A stretch of 64,000 nt of DNA from Thalassomonas actiniarum (GTDB taxonomy: Bacteria; Pseudomonadota; Gammaproteobacteria; Enterobacterales; Alteromonadaceae). Shown here one piece after another: positions 56,787 through 64,000 of the stretch. The stretch lies in assembly GCF_000948975.2 (NCBI RefSeq), contig NZ_CP059736.1, forward strand, positions 434,001 through 498,000, read 5' to 3'. The notes under the pieces are model-generated. The model worked only from the letters and a program-made list of their open reading frames with translations. It was not told the origin of the DNA and ran no database searches. The first letter of the stretch is position 1. Every line of letters begins with the position of its first letter. The position numbers were made by a program, and so were the translations under genes.

Positions 56787-58961
56787 ATGGCTCTTAAGTT
56801 ATCACGGTTTAATCTAAAATGGGGTTTAGCCTTAGCTGCTTACCTTGTGGTACTTGTTGGTTGTGCTGGTGTATCTGTAAAAAAAATACCTACGCCAACC
56901 CAGTACACTTTGTGGACGGATGAAATGCAGGCTGAAGCCGATAATATTGAAGGCTTTCGCTTTTATTTGCCCAGGCCTTTTATCAATGTGTTTGAGTCGT
57001 TTCCAATTCGAACGGATATTTATTTGGCAACCGGGACAATGTCTCTGGATGGCAAGTCGGTTCTTATTTCTAATGTAGTTTCGATCGAATCAGCCTCAGA
57101 TTCGGGGGAGTTGAATTGGAGAAAGGTCAATGGCCCGTTTGAAAATCTTGAAATTTCGTCGATGTCTGTTTTGCAAAGAAAAAAGAAGAATGAACAAGGT
57201 TTATCAGAAACTACCAAAGATTCTAACGGCAGCGGTAAGGGAAGCGGTGATGATAAAGATGCAGGAGCACAGAGTGAAAGTTCTTCAGGTGGTTCGGATA
57301 GTTCAGATGAAACAAAAATTGATAGTGCTAATGTCCTTAAAAATTTAGGGGAAGCCCTGAAAGCTGCGGAAGAAACGCCTGCTGAGGCAAAGGCAGAGCC
57401 CGCAGCCGAAGAGCCAAGTAATAATATAACTCTCCCTCCTGTTACGCCTGTCACCAATACAGGCATTGCCGAAGAAAAAGTGACTAACGATAATGGCGCC
57501 TTTGCTTATCAACCTTTAAGAGGTAACTTTGATATTGCTTATGTGCCTGATTTTGAAGAACAATATGCCATATCTAAAAAGCAGGGGCTGGGCAATGTTA
57601 AGTTTGAATTGAACTTAGGGCAGGGCTGGAGCTTGCAAAGCTATAATGCCCTTGTAGACAACAGTCAGCTTAATGAACGTATTTTTAAATTACTTGATAC
57701 TGGTGTCGATCTGGCAAGAGCTGCTGCTGGTGATGTATTGGGTTTCGCTGGCAAAGTGACTAAAGGGATTGCTGATGCCCAGGAAGATATTTTGGCTCAA
57801 AGTGATGCCGACAGCGAAGTGACAAACCTGGCAGAAGACCTGGCATCGGTAGATATCACCAAACCTATCACTTTGAAGATAGTAGTAGTGCATTATGCTG
57901 CCAAAGGTTTTTACCCCATTATAAAACCTCGCGAATTGCAGGAACGTAAAGCAATTTCGCCAACCCTTACGTTGGATACCTTTAAAGATCATTCAAAATC
58001 TTCATTCTCCAGTATGTTCAATGCTGATGCTATCAAGGATGCCCGCACACACCAGAATGATCTGACAGGTCGCTTTACGGTGCCCAGATACCCCTACCAA
58101 TATATTAGTTTTAATACCTTCCGCTACATGGCTATTGAACGAATTGATGAGAATACTGAGCCATTCGGCGAGCTTTACGACAAAACCGGCACCAAAGGGG
58201 ATCCCGGTGCGGCAGGCTCCGGAGATCTTGCTCCATTAATTAAGTTCTTGTCGTCGGTAAAGGAGCAGGAGCCGGCCACGGCAAAAAAGCCGGAACCCCC
58301 TAAAGCTTGTACAGCTCCTGAATTGAGTGCTTGGCGCGCTACTGAGGCTCCGTCCACTTATAAAATTAACAAGGATGGTGACGTAAGTTACGTGCTACAA
58401 GAAGATTATTCGCTGATTCCGGATGCTTCAGGTGCGAAAGTTAACGGTAAAATTGAAATACTGGGCGATCCGGGTGACTCGGATGTGGTAGCGCAAGAGG
58501 AGCTGGTAAAACAATTGCTGGAGAAACTTAACGGAGATGAATCCTTAAAGGATATTGGTTGTAAAAGCGTAACAAAAGGAGAAATTAATAAGGGACCTAG
58601 ATATGAGGCTGCATTAAAAGGTGAAAAAATTACCTGCGATGAAACATCTAATAATGGCCTACTCACCTGTGCCATGGAAACTGCTATTCCCACCGGCTGT
58701 CCAAGCCTCTTAAACTTAGAACTGGTTGAATATGATGAAACTAAGCGAAATCTTGAAGTGATTGTTGAGCCAATTAGCGAAGCGGCATTTTGCAAGAACT
58801 TCGCGGTGCGTGATCTGGATACGCTTAAGTTTGTTATTCGCTCTCATATCAGGCGTGGGCTAAATAAAATTCCGAAAGGGAAAAGTGTCAAAGTCGACTC
58901 TATATCGTTTCCTCAAGCTACCGAAGCGGCGATCATGCTGCAAGATGAGTTAGGAGGATAA
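56787..58961 (+). CDS. Large lipoprotein, first gene of a three-gene operon
   Basis: 724 residues from the ATG at 56787, which follows AAGGAAT. The signal has a lipobox (YLVVLVGCAG). The N-terminal domain (about 25-130) reads VKKIPTPTQYTLWTDEMQAEADNIEGFRFYLPRPFINVFESFPIRTDIYLATG. It is followed by a Ser/Gly/Asp-rich linker and an Ala/Glu-rich linker (KAAEETPAEAKAEPAAEEPS). A central beta-rich domain and a cysteine-containing C-terminal domain (CPSLLNLELVEYDETKRNLEVIVEPISEAAFCKNF) follow. The family is not recognised. It lies 2 bp before the trypsin-like gene, so the two proteins are made together. Confidence 0.78.
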   Translation: MALKLSRFNLKWGLALAAYLVVLVGCAGVSVKKIPTPTQYTLWTDEMQAEADNIEGFRFYLPRPFINVFESFPIRTDIYLATGTMSLDGKSVLISNVVSIESASDSGELNWRKVNGPFENLEISSMSVLQRKKKNEQGLSETTKDSNGSGKGSGDDKDAGAQSESSSGGSDSSDETKIDSANVLKNLGEALKAAEETPAEAKAEPAAEEPSNNITLPPVTPVTNTGIAEEKVTNDNGAFAYQPLRGNFDIAYVPDFEEQYAISKKQGLGNVKFELNLGQGWSLQSYNALVDNSQLNERIFKLLDTGVDLARAAAGDVLGFAGKVTKGIADAQEDILAQSDADSEVTNLAEDLASVDITKPITLKIVVVHYAAKGFYPIIKPRELQERKAISPTLTLDTFKDHSKSSFSSMFNADAIKDARTHQNDLTGRFTVPRYPYQYISFNTFRYMAIERIDENTEPFGELYDKTGTKGDPGAAGSGDLAPLIKFLSSVKEQEPATAKKPEPPKACTAPELSAWRATEAPSTYKINKDGDVSYVLQEDYSLIPDASGAKVNGKIEILGDPGDSDVVAQEELVKQLLEKLNGDESLKDIGCKSVTKGEINKGPRYEAALKGEKITCDETSNNGLLTCAMETAIPTGCPSLLNLELVEYDETKRNLEVIVEPISEAAFCKNFAVRDLDTLKFVIRSHIRRGLNKIPKGKSVKVDSISFPQATEAAIMLQDELGG

Positions 58962-58963
58962 TA

Positions 58964-59704
58964 ATGGCGTCACAAATTTTAGTTAAAAGGGATGATGACT
59001 CTAACATTCATGATAAAGGTTCGGTTACTGCCATTGTCAGGATTTTAGGGAGCAAGAATGAAGATAAAGGTTATTATCTAATGAGTTGCCTGCATGTGTT
59101 GGGGCTGACCTTTCATAATTTCCCTCACTACGATAAGCATACCAATATCTTCTTTGCGGACGACCCTGAGACCAAAGTGGCTACATACGATGGTTGTATT
59201 AGAGGTAACCTTTATTTTGAGAAGCAGGGGTTACCCAGCTTTGATGCTGCATTGGCTAAAATTGATTTTTCAGGCATGAATGACGCTGAAAAAAAAGCGC
59301 ACATTGAAGAATTAAAGAAGAAAACAGGTGCCCCTAAATTAAATGATTACATTTACTATCCTGAAAATACACCCAAGAGCGGATGGGTGATGACACCGAG
59401 AGGAGCTAAAAAAGCATCGGGTTTTAATGTCTTTCGGGGTATAGATAAGGCCGTTGTTTATGATCAATATCAGGGGCACAAAAACCGGGCATTTCATCGG
59501 GTAATGATTGAATATGACACCAATACAAGAGCCGGTGACAGCGGCTCTCCGGTTGTAGATGACTCCAAAAAAGTTCTGTTAGGAATGCATATCGCCGGCA
59601 GTAAAGGTAAGGGATATATGATCCCGGCTATTGACCTGATAGATCAACCTACTTTGTTTGCCGGCTCCGATTTTGATAAGCAATCCACGATTATTTTTGC
59701 GTAG
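58964..59704 (+). CDS. Trypsin-like serine protease without export signal
   Basis: 246 residues. The catalytic triad is visible: histidine in LMSCLHVLGL, aspartate in PSFDAALAKID and serine in RAGDSGSPVVDD. The fold fits chymotrypsin-type proteases. No signal peptide is present, so it is probably cytoplasmic, which is unusual for this class. It is the middle gene of an operon with a lipoprotein and a membrane protein, with gaps of 2 and 9 bp. Cytoplasmic trypsin-like proteases occur as effectors in some bacterial conflict systems, but the neighbours do not match a known one. Confidence 0.82.
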   Translation: MASQILVKRDDDSNIHDKGSVTAIVRILGSKNEDKGYYLMSCLHVLGLTFHNFPHYDKHTNIFFADDPETKVATYDGCIRGNLYFEKQGLPSFDAALAKIDFSGMNDAEKKAHIEELKKKTGAPKLNDYIYYPENTPKSGWVMTPRGAKKASGFNVFRGIDKAVVYDQYQGHKNRAFHRVMIEYDTNTRAGDSGSPVVDDSKKVLLGMHIAGSKGKGYMIPAIDLIDQPTLFAGSDFDKQSTIIFA

Positions 59705-59713
59705 GAACAGACT

Positions 59714-60862
59714 ATGGAAAATTTAGATACATTTATCGGATTCAGTATCATTATGCTGATAGTTGCTCAGATATCGTCACTTCTCCTTGACATTGTCCGA
59801 TATTATCTGGGCACCAGAAACATATTCTACGAAAAATTTATCAGGGAATTAGACAGGGAGTTACAGGAGGTTATTACAGCTCATGGCCTTAACAAAGCTC
59901 AAAGAGAAAAATTAACAGGGCTTTTTGAAAAAATTAAAGACGCTAATAAACCTTCTCAGGAGCTGACAAAAGAGCAAAAGCGGAAAAAACGCTTTCATTT
60001 GGATATAAAGCCTATTCCGCAAGAGTTGGTTAATGCAGCACCGGATATTGCTGAGCCGCAGATATTTGTTAATTCCCTGAGAAATGCTTTTGAGGAAGTT
60101 GATGAGGAGTTCACACGTGATTTTCAAGTGATGACCGCTAAGCGCACAACCGCAATTGCTTTGGTTGTTTGTTTTGTTCTTAATATCAATTCATTTCACT
60201 TATATGAGGCTCTCAGTAACAACCCAGAGTTACGAGAATCATTAATCAATGATCAACTGGTTACAGCACAAAATCAACTTTATGGTAATGGAGACAAACT
60301 CGATCAGGTGGAAGGAAGTGAACTGGAGCGCCTGATCCGACTTAACAATCAACAACTGGACAAGCTTCAGGAATATGACCTGAAAATTGGTTGGATAGGA
60401 AATTATTATCCAAAGGGGGAAAACCTGAACTTATATGTCATTGTGGGAATTATCATATCAGGCTTGTTTGCCGGATTAGGCGCCCCCTTTTGGCATAAAG
60501 TACTTAATCGTCTGTTAGGCTTACGCCAGGCTTTAAAGGGAGGAGCTGGTGGTGGCTCATTTATGGAACTTAGAAAAGGAGGTGGCAATTCTTCAGAACA
60601 GCTCCAGGAGTTCACCTTCAGTGCCGGTAACGGCGGCAACTTTAGGGTCTTTGATCCGGTTATCGAAAATGCCCATTTGACAGTTGACGTCGAGTTTCAA
60701 CCTCCCGAAGGAACCTATTCAGAAGAGCCTCAAATTTATAAGTACGAATTTCATAATATCATCAAGCAACATTATCAAAAGACAACCGGTATTAATTTAA
60801 AGGATGTGACCATAAGGTCTGGTTCGTATCAGGCTATTACTAAATGGTTTATTCCCGAATGA
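59714..60862 (+). CDS. Membrane protein, third gene of the lipoprotein-protease operon
   Basis: 382 residues with three membrane segments (about residues 8-28, 150-170 and 240-265; the last reads LYVIVGIIISGLFAGLGAPFWHKVL). A charged cytoplasmic domain follows the first segment (KAQREKLTGLFEKIKDANKPSQELTKEQKRKKR). Residues 290-382 form a soluble C-terminal domain (AHLTVDVEFQPPEGTYSEEPQIYKYEFHNIIKQ). The GAPFW segment resembles a motif common in membrane proteins of unknown function. Location and gene order suggest a membrane assembly with the lipoprotein and the protease. Confidence 0.75.
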   Translation: MENLDTFIGFSIIMLIVAQISSLLLDIVRYYLGTRNIFYEKFIRELDRELQEVITAHGLNKAQREKLTGLFEKIKDANKPSQELTKEQKRKKRFHLDIKPIPQELVNAAPDIAEPQIFVNSLRNAFEEVDEEFTRDFQVMTAKRTTAIALVVCFVLNINSFHLYEALSNNPELRESLINDQLVTAQNQLYGNGDKLDQVEGSELERLIRLNNQQLDKLQEYDLKIGWIGNYYPKGENLNLYVIVGIIISGLFAGLGAPFWHKVLNRLLGLRQALKGGAGGGSFMELRKGGGNSSEQLQEFTFSAGNGGNFRVFDPVIENAHLTVDVEFQPPEGTYSEEPQIYKYEFHNIIKQHYQKTTGINLKDVTIRSGSYQAITKWFIPE

Positions 60863-61207
60863 TCATATACTGACACCTTGATATGCCGCGTCTTTCTATT
60901 GCGGGGAAGGTGAATGCACGTCGAATCATAAATATAGTCGACAAAGGATGGTTGCCCGTATTGAGCAATCTCTATCATGCTATTTTTCTCTGCTTACTAA
61001 ACGTAATTGCCATTTTGAATGGCAGCTATTACCACATCAACAGGTATTCGATGTAAGTGGTGGTGCAGACCTGATTTTTAACATCTGGGGTTGCGGTATT
61101 ATAACCCTAAGTATTTACTCCCCGTTTATCACTATGAGCATATTCCGCTATATGGAGTTAACCTGGAGGTTATTCTAAACTTTAAGGGCAATGTTTACCG
61201 CTAACGT
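60863..61207. other. Intergenic region
   Basis: About 345 bp. A 76-codon open frame (60948-61178) has no ribosome site or recognisable sequence. Nothing else is seen. Confidence 0.35.
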
Positions 61208-63685
61208 GTGAGTAGAAGCAAGTTTGCTATGATTGATGCCAGCCAGAGTAAAATAAATAAGCCTACTCAATTCAAGCCATTGCTAGCGGCAATCCGAGAT
61301 TCATTTCAGGCGATAAACTTTCACCATCTAGCGCTCTCAACCTTGGTGGTGGGCTCTGCGGCAACCATGACTTCGGTCAATGCTGAAGAGGCCGGGAATA
61401 CAGCGGTACAAAAGAGCAATGAAGTGTCAAACCAAGCGCATGCTAATGCCGAATCGGGCATTGAAACCATAGTGGTTACAGCAGGTAAACGCGTTGAAAA
61501 TATTCAGAATACTGCGTCAAGCATCACAGCATTCGGCGATGCTGCTCTTAAGGAGCTTGAGATAAGCAGCTTCCAGGACTACGCCCTTTTGTTGCCCAGT
61601 GTTTCGTTTCAGACTTCCGGACCCAGTAGAAGCCAGGTTTATATGCGGGGAGCATCAGATGGTGGTGACGGTAATGCATCGGGCTCGCTTCCCAGTGTTG
61701 CTGTCTACCTTGATGAACAGCCGGTAACTGCTATTGGCCGTAACCTTGATGTCCATATTTATGATATTGAACGGGTTGAAGCACTTGCCGGCCCGCAAAG
61801 TACCTTGTTTGGTGTTAGCTCGCAAGCCGGAACGCTTCGAATTATTACCAATAAGCCGGATACCGATGCTTTTGAGGGACAATTTGATATCAGTTACGGT
61901 TCGACTCATCAGGGCGATACCAGTTATTCTCTCGATGGCTTTGTCAATATTCCCTTGTCGGAAAGTACGGCCATACGGCTCGTTGCCTGGAAGAAAGAAG
62001 AGGGCGGTTATATCGATAATATTGCCGGTACCCGTACCTATGCATTACTGACCGACGGCGGCAGTTTTTCCACGGTAGAAGAGCATAATAATAACTCAAT
62101 CAAAGATGATTTTAATGAGCTGACCAATGAAGGCGCCAGGGCAGCCTTAAAGATAAACCTGGATGAAAACTGGACGGCAACGGCGAGTTATCTGAGGCAA
62201 AAACAAGACACCCAAGGAGTTTGGTTTCATGATCCTCAAAGCCCGAACGGTGAGGTGGGCGATCTGGAAGTTCAACGGTTTTTACCTGATTCAATGGCCG
62301 ATGAATTTGACCAGGCAGCATTAACGCTGGAAGGCCAACTGGGAGAGACCCTTTTGGTTTACGCAGGCTCATTTATGGAGCGGGATGTTGAATATTTCAA
62401 TGACTACACCGATTATGCCGATTATTTTTCCACCAACTGGATCCAATATTACGGTTGTGAATATTACGGCACTGCCGATGTCGACTGTACCAGCATGGCT
62501 ATTTTTCATTATGAAGATAACCATTATAAGCGCGACAGCCACGAACTGCGCCTTCAGTCCGTTAATGACAGTCCATTGCAATATATTGTCGGTTTATATT
62601 ATGAAGATACCAGCCATGATTATCGGCACGAATGGCAAATGGAGGGATTAGCCAAAGGTGCTGATTTTAGCCCCTTTGGCGAGCCCAATCTCTGGTATTT
62701 AACCGACCAGACACGCAAGGATAAACAATCAGCCCTGTTTGGTGAGCTCAGCTACGGGGTGAGTGAGCAAACCACGCTCACGGTTGGCGCACGATTCTTT
62801 AAAAATGACAGTCGTTTGTCCGGGATTTCTGGTTACGGCTTGATCGCCCCCGGGTTTCCCATTCTTGATGTTGATATTCAAGACGATGAAAGTGACAGTA
62901 TTTTTAAATTAAATGCCAGCTATAAGCTTGATGATAAAAAAATGCTTTACCTTACCTGGTCTGAAGGCTATCGGGCAGGAGGGATCAACCGGGATGAATC
63001 CGCTTTTGTTGAGCGAATTTATAACGCCGATATTATTACCAATACAGAATTTGGCTGGAAAACCATATGGCTGGACAACAAGCTTCGCTGGAACGGGGCG
63101 TTATATCACATGACCTGGGATGATATGCAGTTCACCCGTTACGACTTGTCCTATGAAACCCCGGTTGCGGTGACCATCAATGCCAGTGAAGCTAAGATAG
63201 TGGGCCTGGAATCCCAGCTGACATATCTGGTGACTAATGACTGGACCCTTAGTGCCGCTTTCAATTTCAATCAGGCGGAACTTGCTAAAGACTTGCTGGT
63301 AGGCAGTAATTTTTCTCCCGAAGGAACAGAGCTGCCTAATGTACCTGAATTTAAAGCGAATATTGTTAACCGTTACAATTTTGTTGTTGGTGGTTTCGAC
63401 AGTTTCGCCCAGTTGGTTTATTCCTATGTCGGTGAATCACACAACGATATTTTTAAATTCTCAACCAGTGATACCAGTTTCGATAAACGTCAGATGAATA
63501 AGAGCTACGGCGTTGTTAATTTTTCTCTGGGCGTGAATATGGAAAATTGGGGCGTTAATTTTACGGTCAATAATCTTACCGACAAGCGCGCACAACTATC
63601 ACGCGGCAGTAGTAGTTGGGACAGTACCGAGACTATCATTCGTCCACGTTACATTGGCATGAGTTATTACAGAAGGTTTGAATAA
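61208..63685 (+). CDS. TonB-dependent outer membrane receptor
   Basis: 825 residues from a GTG start, with an alternative ATG at 61229. A long signal region (LALSTLVVGSAATMTSVNA) precedes a TonB box (ETIVVTAGKR). The plug domain follows (SITAFGDAALKELEISSFQDYALLLPSVSFQTSGPSRSQVYMRGASDG, then VYLDEQPVTAIGRNLDVHIYDIERVEALAGPQSTLFG). The rest is the beta-barrel, ending in YIGMSYYRRFE with a terminal aromatic residue (F). It belongs to the TonB-dependent receptors related to Sphingomonas/Caulobacter-type siderophore or carbohydrate transporters. The ligand is unknown. No transport or regulatory genes are adjacent in the window. Confidence 0.94.
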   Translation: MSRSKFAMIDASQSKINKPTQFKPLLAAIRDSFQAINFHHLALSTLVVGSAATMTSVNAEEAGNTAVQKSNEVSNQAHANAESGIETIVVTAGKRVENIQNTASSITAFGDAALKELEISSFQDYALLLPSVSFQTSGPSRSQVYMRGASDGGDGNASGSLPSVAVYLDEQPVTAIGRNLDVHIYDIERVEALAGPQSTLFGVSSQAGTLRIITNKPDTDAFEGQFDISYGSTHQGDTSYSLDGFVNIPLSESTAIRLVAWKKEEGGYIDNIAGTRTYALLTDGGSFSTVEEHNNNSIKDDFNELTNEGARAALKINLDENWTATASYLRQKQDTQGVWFHDPQSPNGEVGDLEVQRFLPDSMADEFDQAALTLEGQLGETLLVYAGSFMERDVEYFNDYTDYADYFSTNWIQYYGCEYYGTADVDCTSMAIFHYEDNHYKRDSHELRLQSVNDSPLQYIVGLYYEDTSHDYRHEWQMEGLAKGADFSPFGEPNLWYLTDQTRKDKQSALFGELSYGVSEQTTLTVGARFFKNDSRLSGISGYGLIAPGFPILDVDIQDDESDSIFKLNASYKLDDKKMLYLTWSEGYRAGGINRDESAFVERIYNADIITNTEFGWKTIWLDNKLRWNGALYHMTWDDMQFTRYDLSYETPVAVTINASEAKIVGLESQLTYLVTNDWTLSAAFNFNQAELAKDLLVGSNFSPEGTELPNVPEFKANIVNRYNFVVGGFDSFAQLVYSYVGESHNDIFKFSTSDTSFDKRQMNKSYGVVNFSLGVNMENWGVNFTVNNLTDKRAQLSRGSSSWDSTETIIRPRYIGMSYYRRFE

Positions 63686-63964
63686 TCGCCGGGCCTGTTT
63701 TTGTTTGGCTGTCGGCTATTTATCGGCGTTAGCACATGTCATGTCGATTGCAAATAGCTTGTATGCGTCTGAAATCACACCTTAAAAGCCTTGTGTCCTA
63801 GATAATTAGAGCACAGCCAACCGTAATAGCTGATCATCTTCACCGGAATACGCAATAGTTACAATTACAAGATTAAACTCGCCAATACACCACTACTTTG
63901 AGTGAGAGAAAATTATGTGTCAGTGCACTTGTGTTAAGTAGCCAACAACCCTGGAGGGAAAGAT

Positions 63965-64000
63965 ATGGCAACTTCACAAAAAAAGATCACTTACCGTCAA
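63965..64000 (+). CDS. Start of a gene running off the window
   Basis: ATG at 63965 with GGAGGG just upstream opens MATSQKKITYRQ and continues past the right edge. The product cannot be named. It lies 280 bp after the TonB receptor. Confidence 0.6.
   Translation, partial: MATSQKKITYRQ

Noticed and set aside
57020-57466. 148-codon antisense frame in the large lipoprotein gene
   Set aside because: It is the mirror of the Ser/Glu/Ala linker of the lipoprotein.

Overview
The window looks like a piece of a marine gammaproteobacterial genome, most likely Alteromonadales/Colwelliaceae (Thalassomonas- or Thalassotalea-like). This is inferred from the 16S/23S sequences, secreted enzymes, a TonB-dependent receptor, a MEMO/AMMECR1/radical-SAM cluster and moderate GC content. 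The genus is not proven.

Left part (1-20.4 kb): the C-terminal part of a secreted subtilase, a PLC-like phosphodiesterase with a C-type lectin domain, two or three decayed secreted-protein genes, a DCC/lipase-maturation-factor fusion, DUF503, a compact four-gene uracil catabolism (URC-type) operon, a broken substrate-binding protein gene, a kelch protein, a GDSL phospholipase/haemolysin, a Mor-like regulator, a VOC protein behind two perfect palindromes, HspQ, SRPBCC and cupin proteins, and an unrecognised 395-residue protein.

Replicon-maintenance part (20.6-33.8 kb): an HU gene, nineteen 21-bp iterons, a Rep_3 initiator with its own inverted half-iteron operator, two inverted iterons behind it, a large ColE2-like primase/replicase with an unusual C-terminal extension, an acidic IPPxF-repeat protein, an M16 peptidase lipoprotein, a ribbon-helix-helix protein behind a matS-like palindrome, and parAB flanked by two copies of a 20-bp palindrome that are probably parS or par operators. 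This is the origin and partition region of a plasmid-type replicon. A complete rRNA operon with tRNA-Ile and tRNA-Ala lies about 18 kb from the iterons, so the replicon may be a chromid or second chromosome.

Middle (33.9-46.4 kb): a DJ-1/PfpI protein lacking the nucleophile cysteine, a LysR/enoyl-CoA hydratase divergent pair, a KilA-N protein, the divergent AmmeMemoRadiSam genes and the rrn operon.

Right part (46.4-64 kb) is accessory in character and begins directly after a 23-nt remnant of a second 5S gene. It holds a protein with a strikingly eukaryote-like ubiquitin segment, nine near-identical 24-residue repeats and an Rhs-like C-terminal tip. This is followed in an apparent operon by a MidA/NDUFAF7-like methyltransferase with TPRs. 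Further on are a YcaQ-type glycosylase, a TIR-domain protein, a secreted two-repeat protein, a lipoprotein / cytoplasmic trypsin / membrane protein operon and a TonB-dependent receptor. The ubiquitin-like repeat protein with its methyltransferase partner and the primase with a polymerase-A-like tail are the strongest candidates for undescribed biology.
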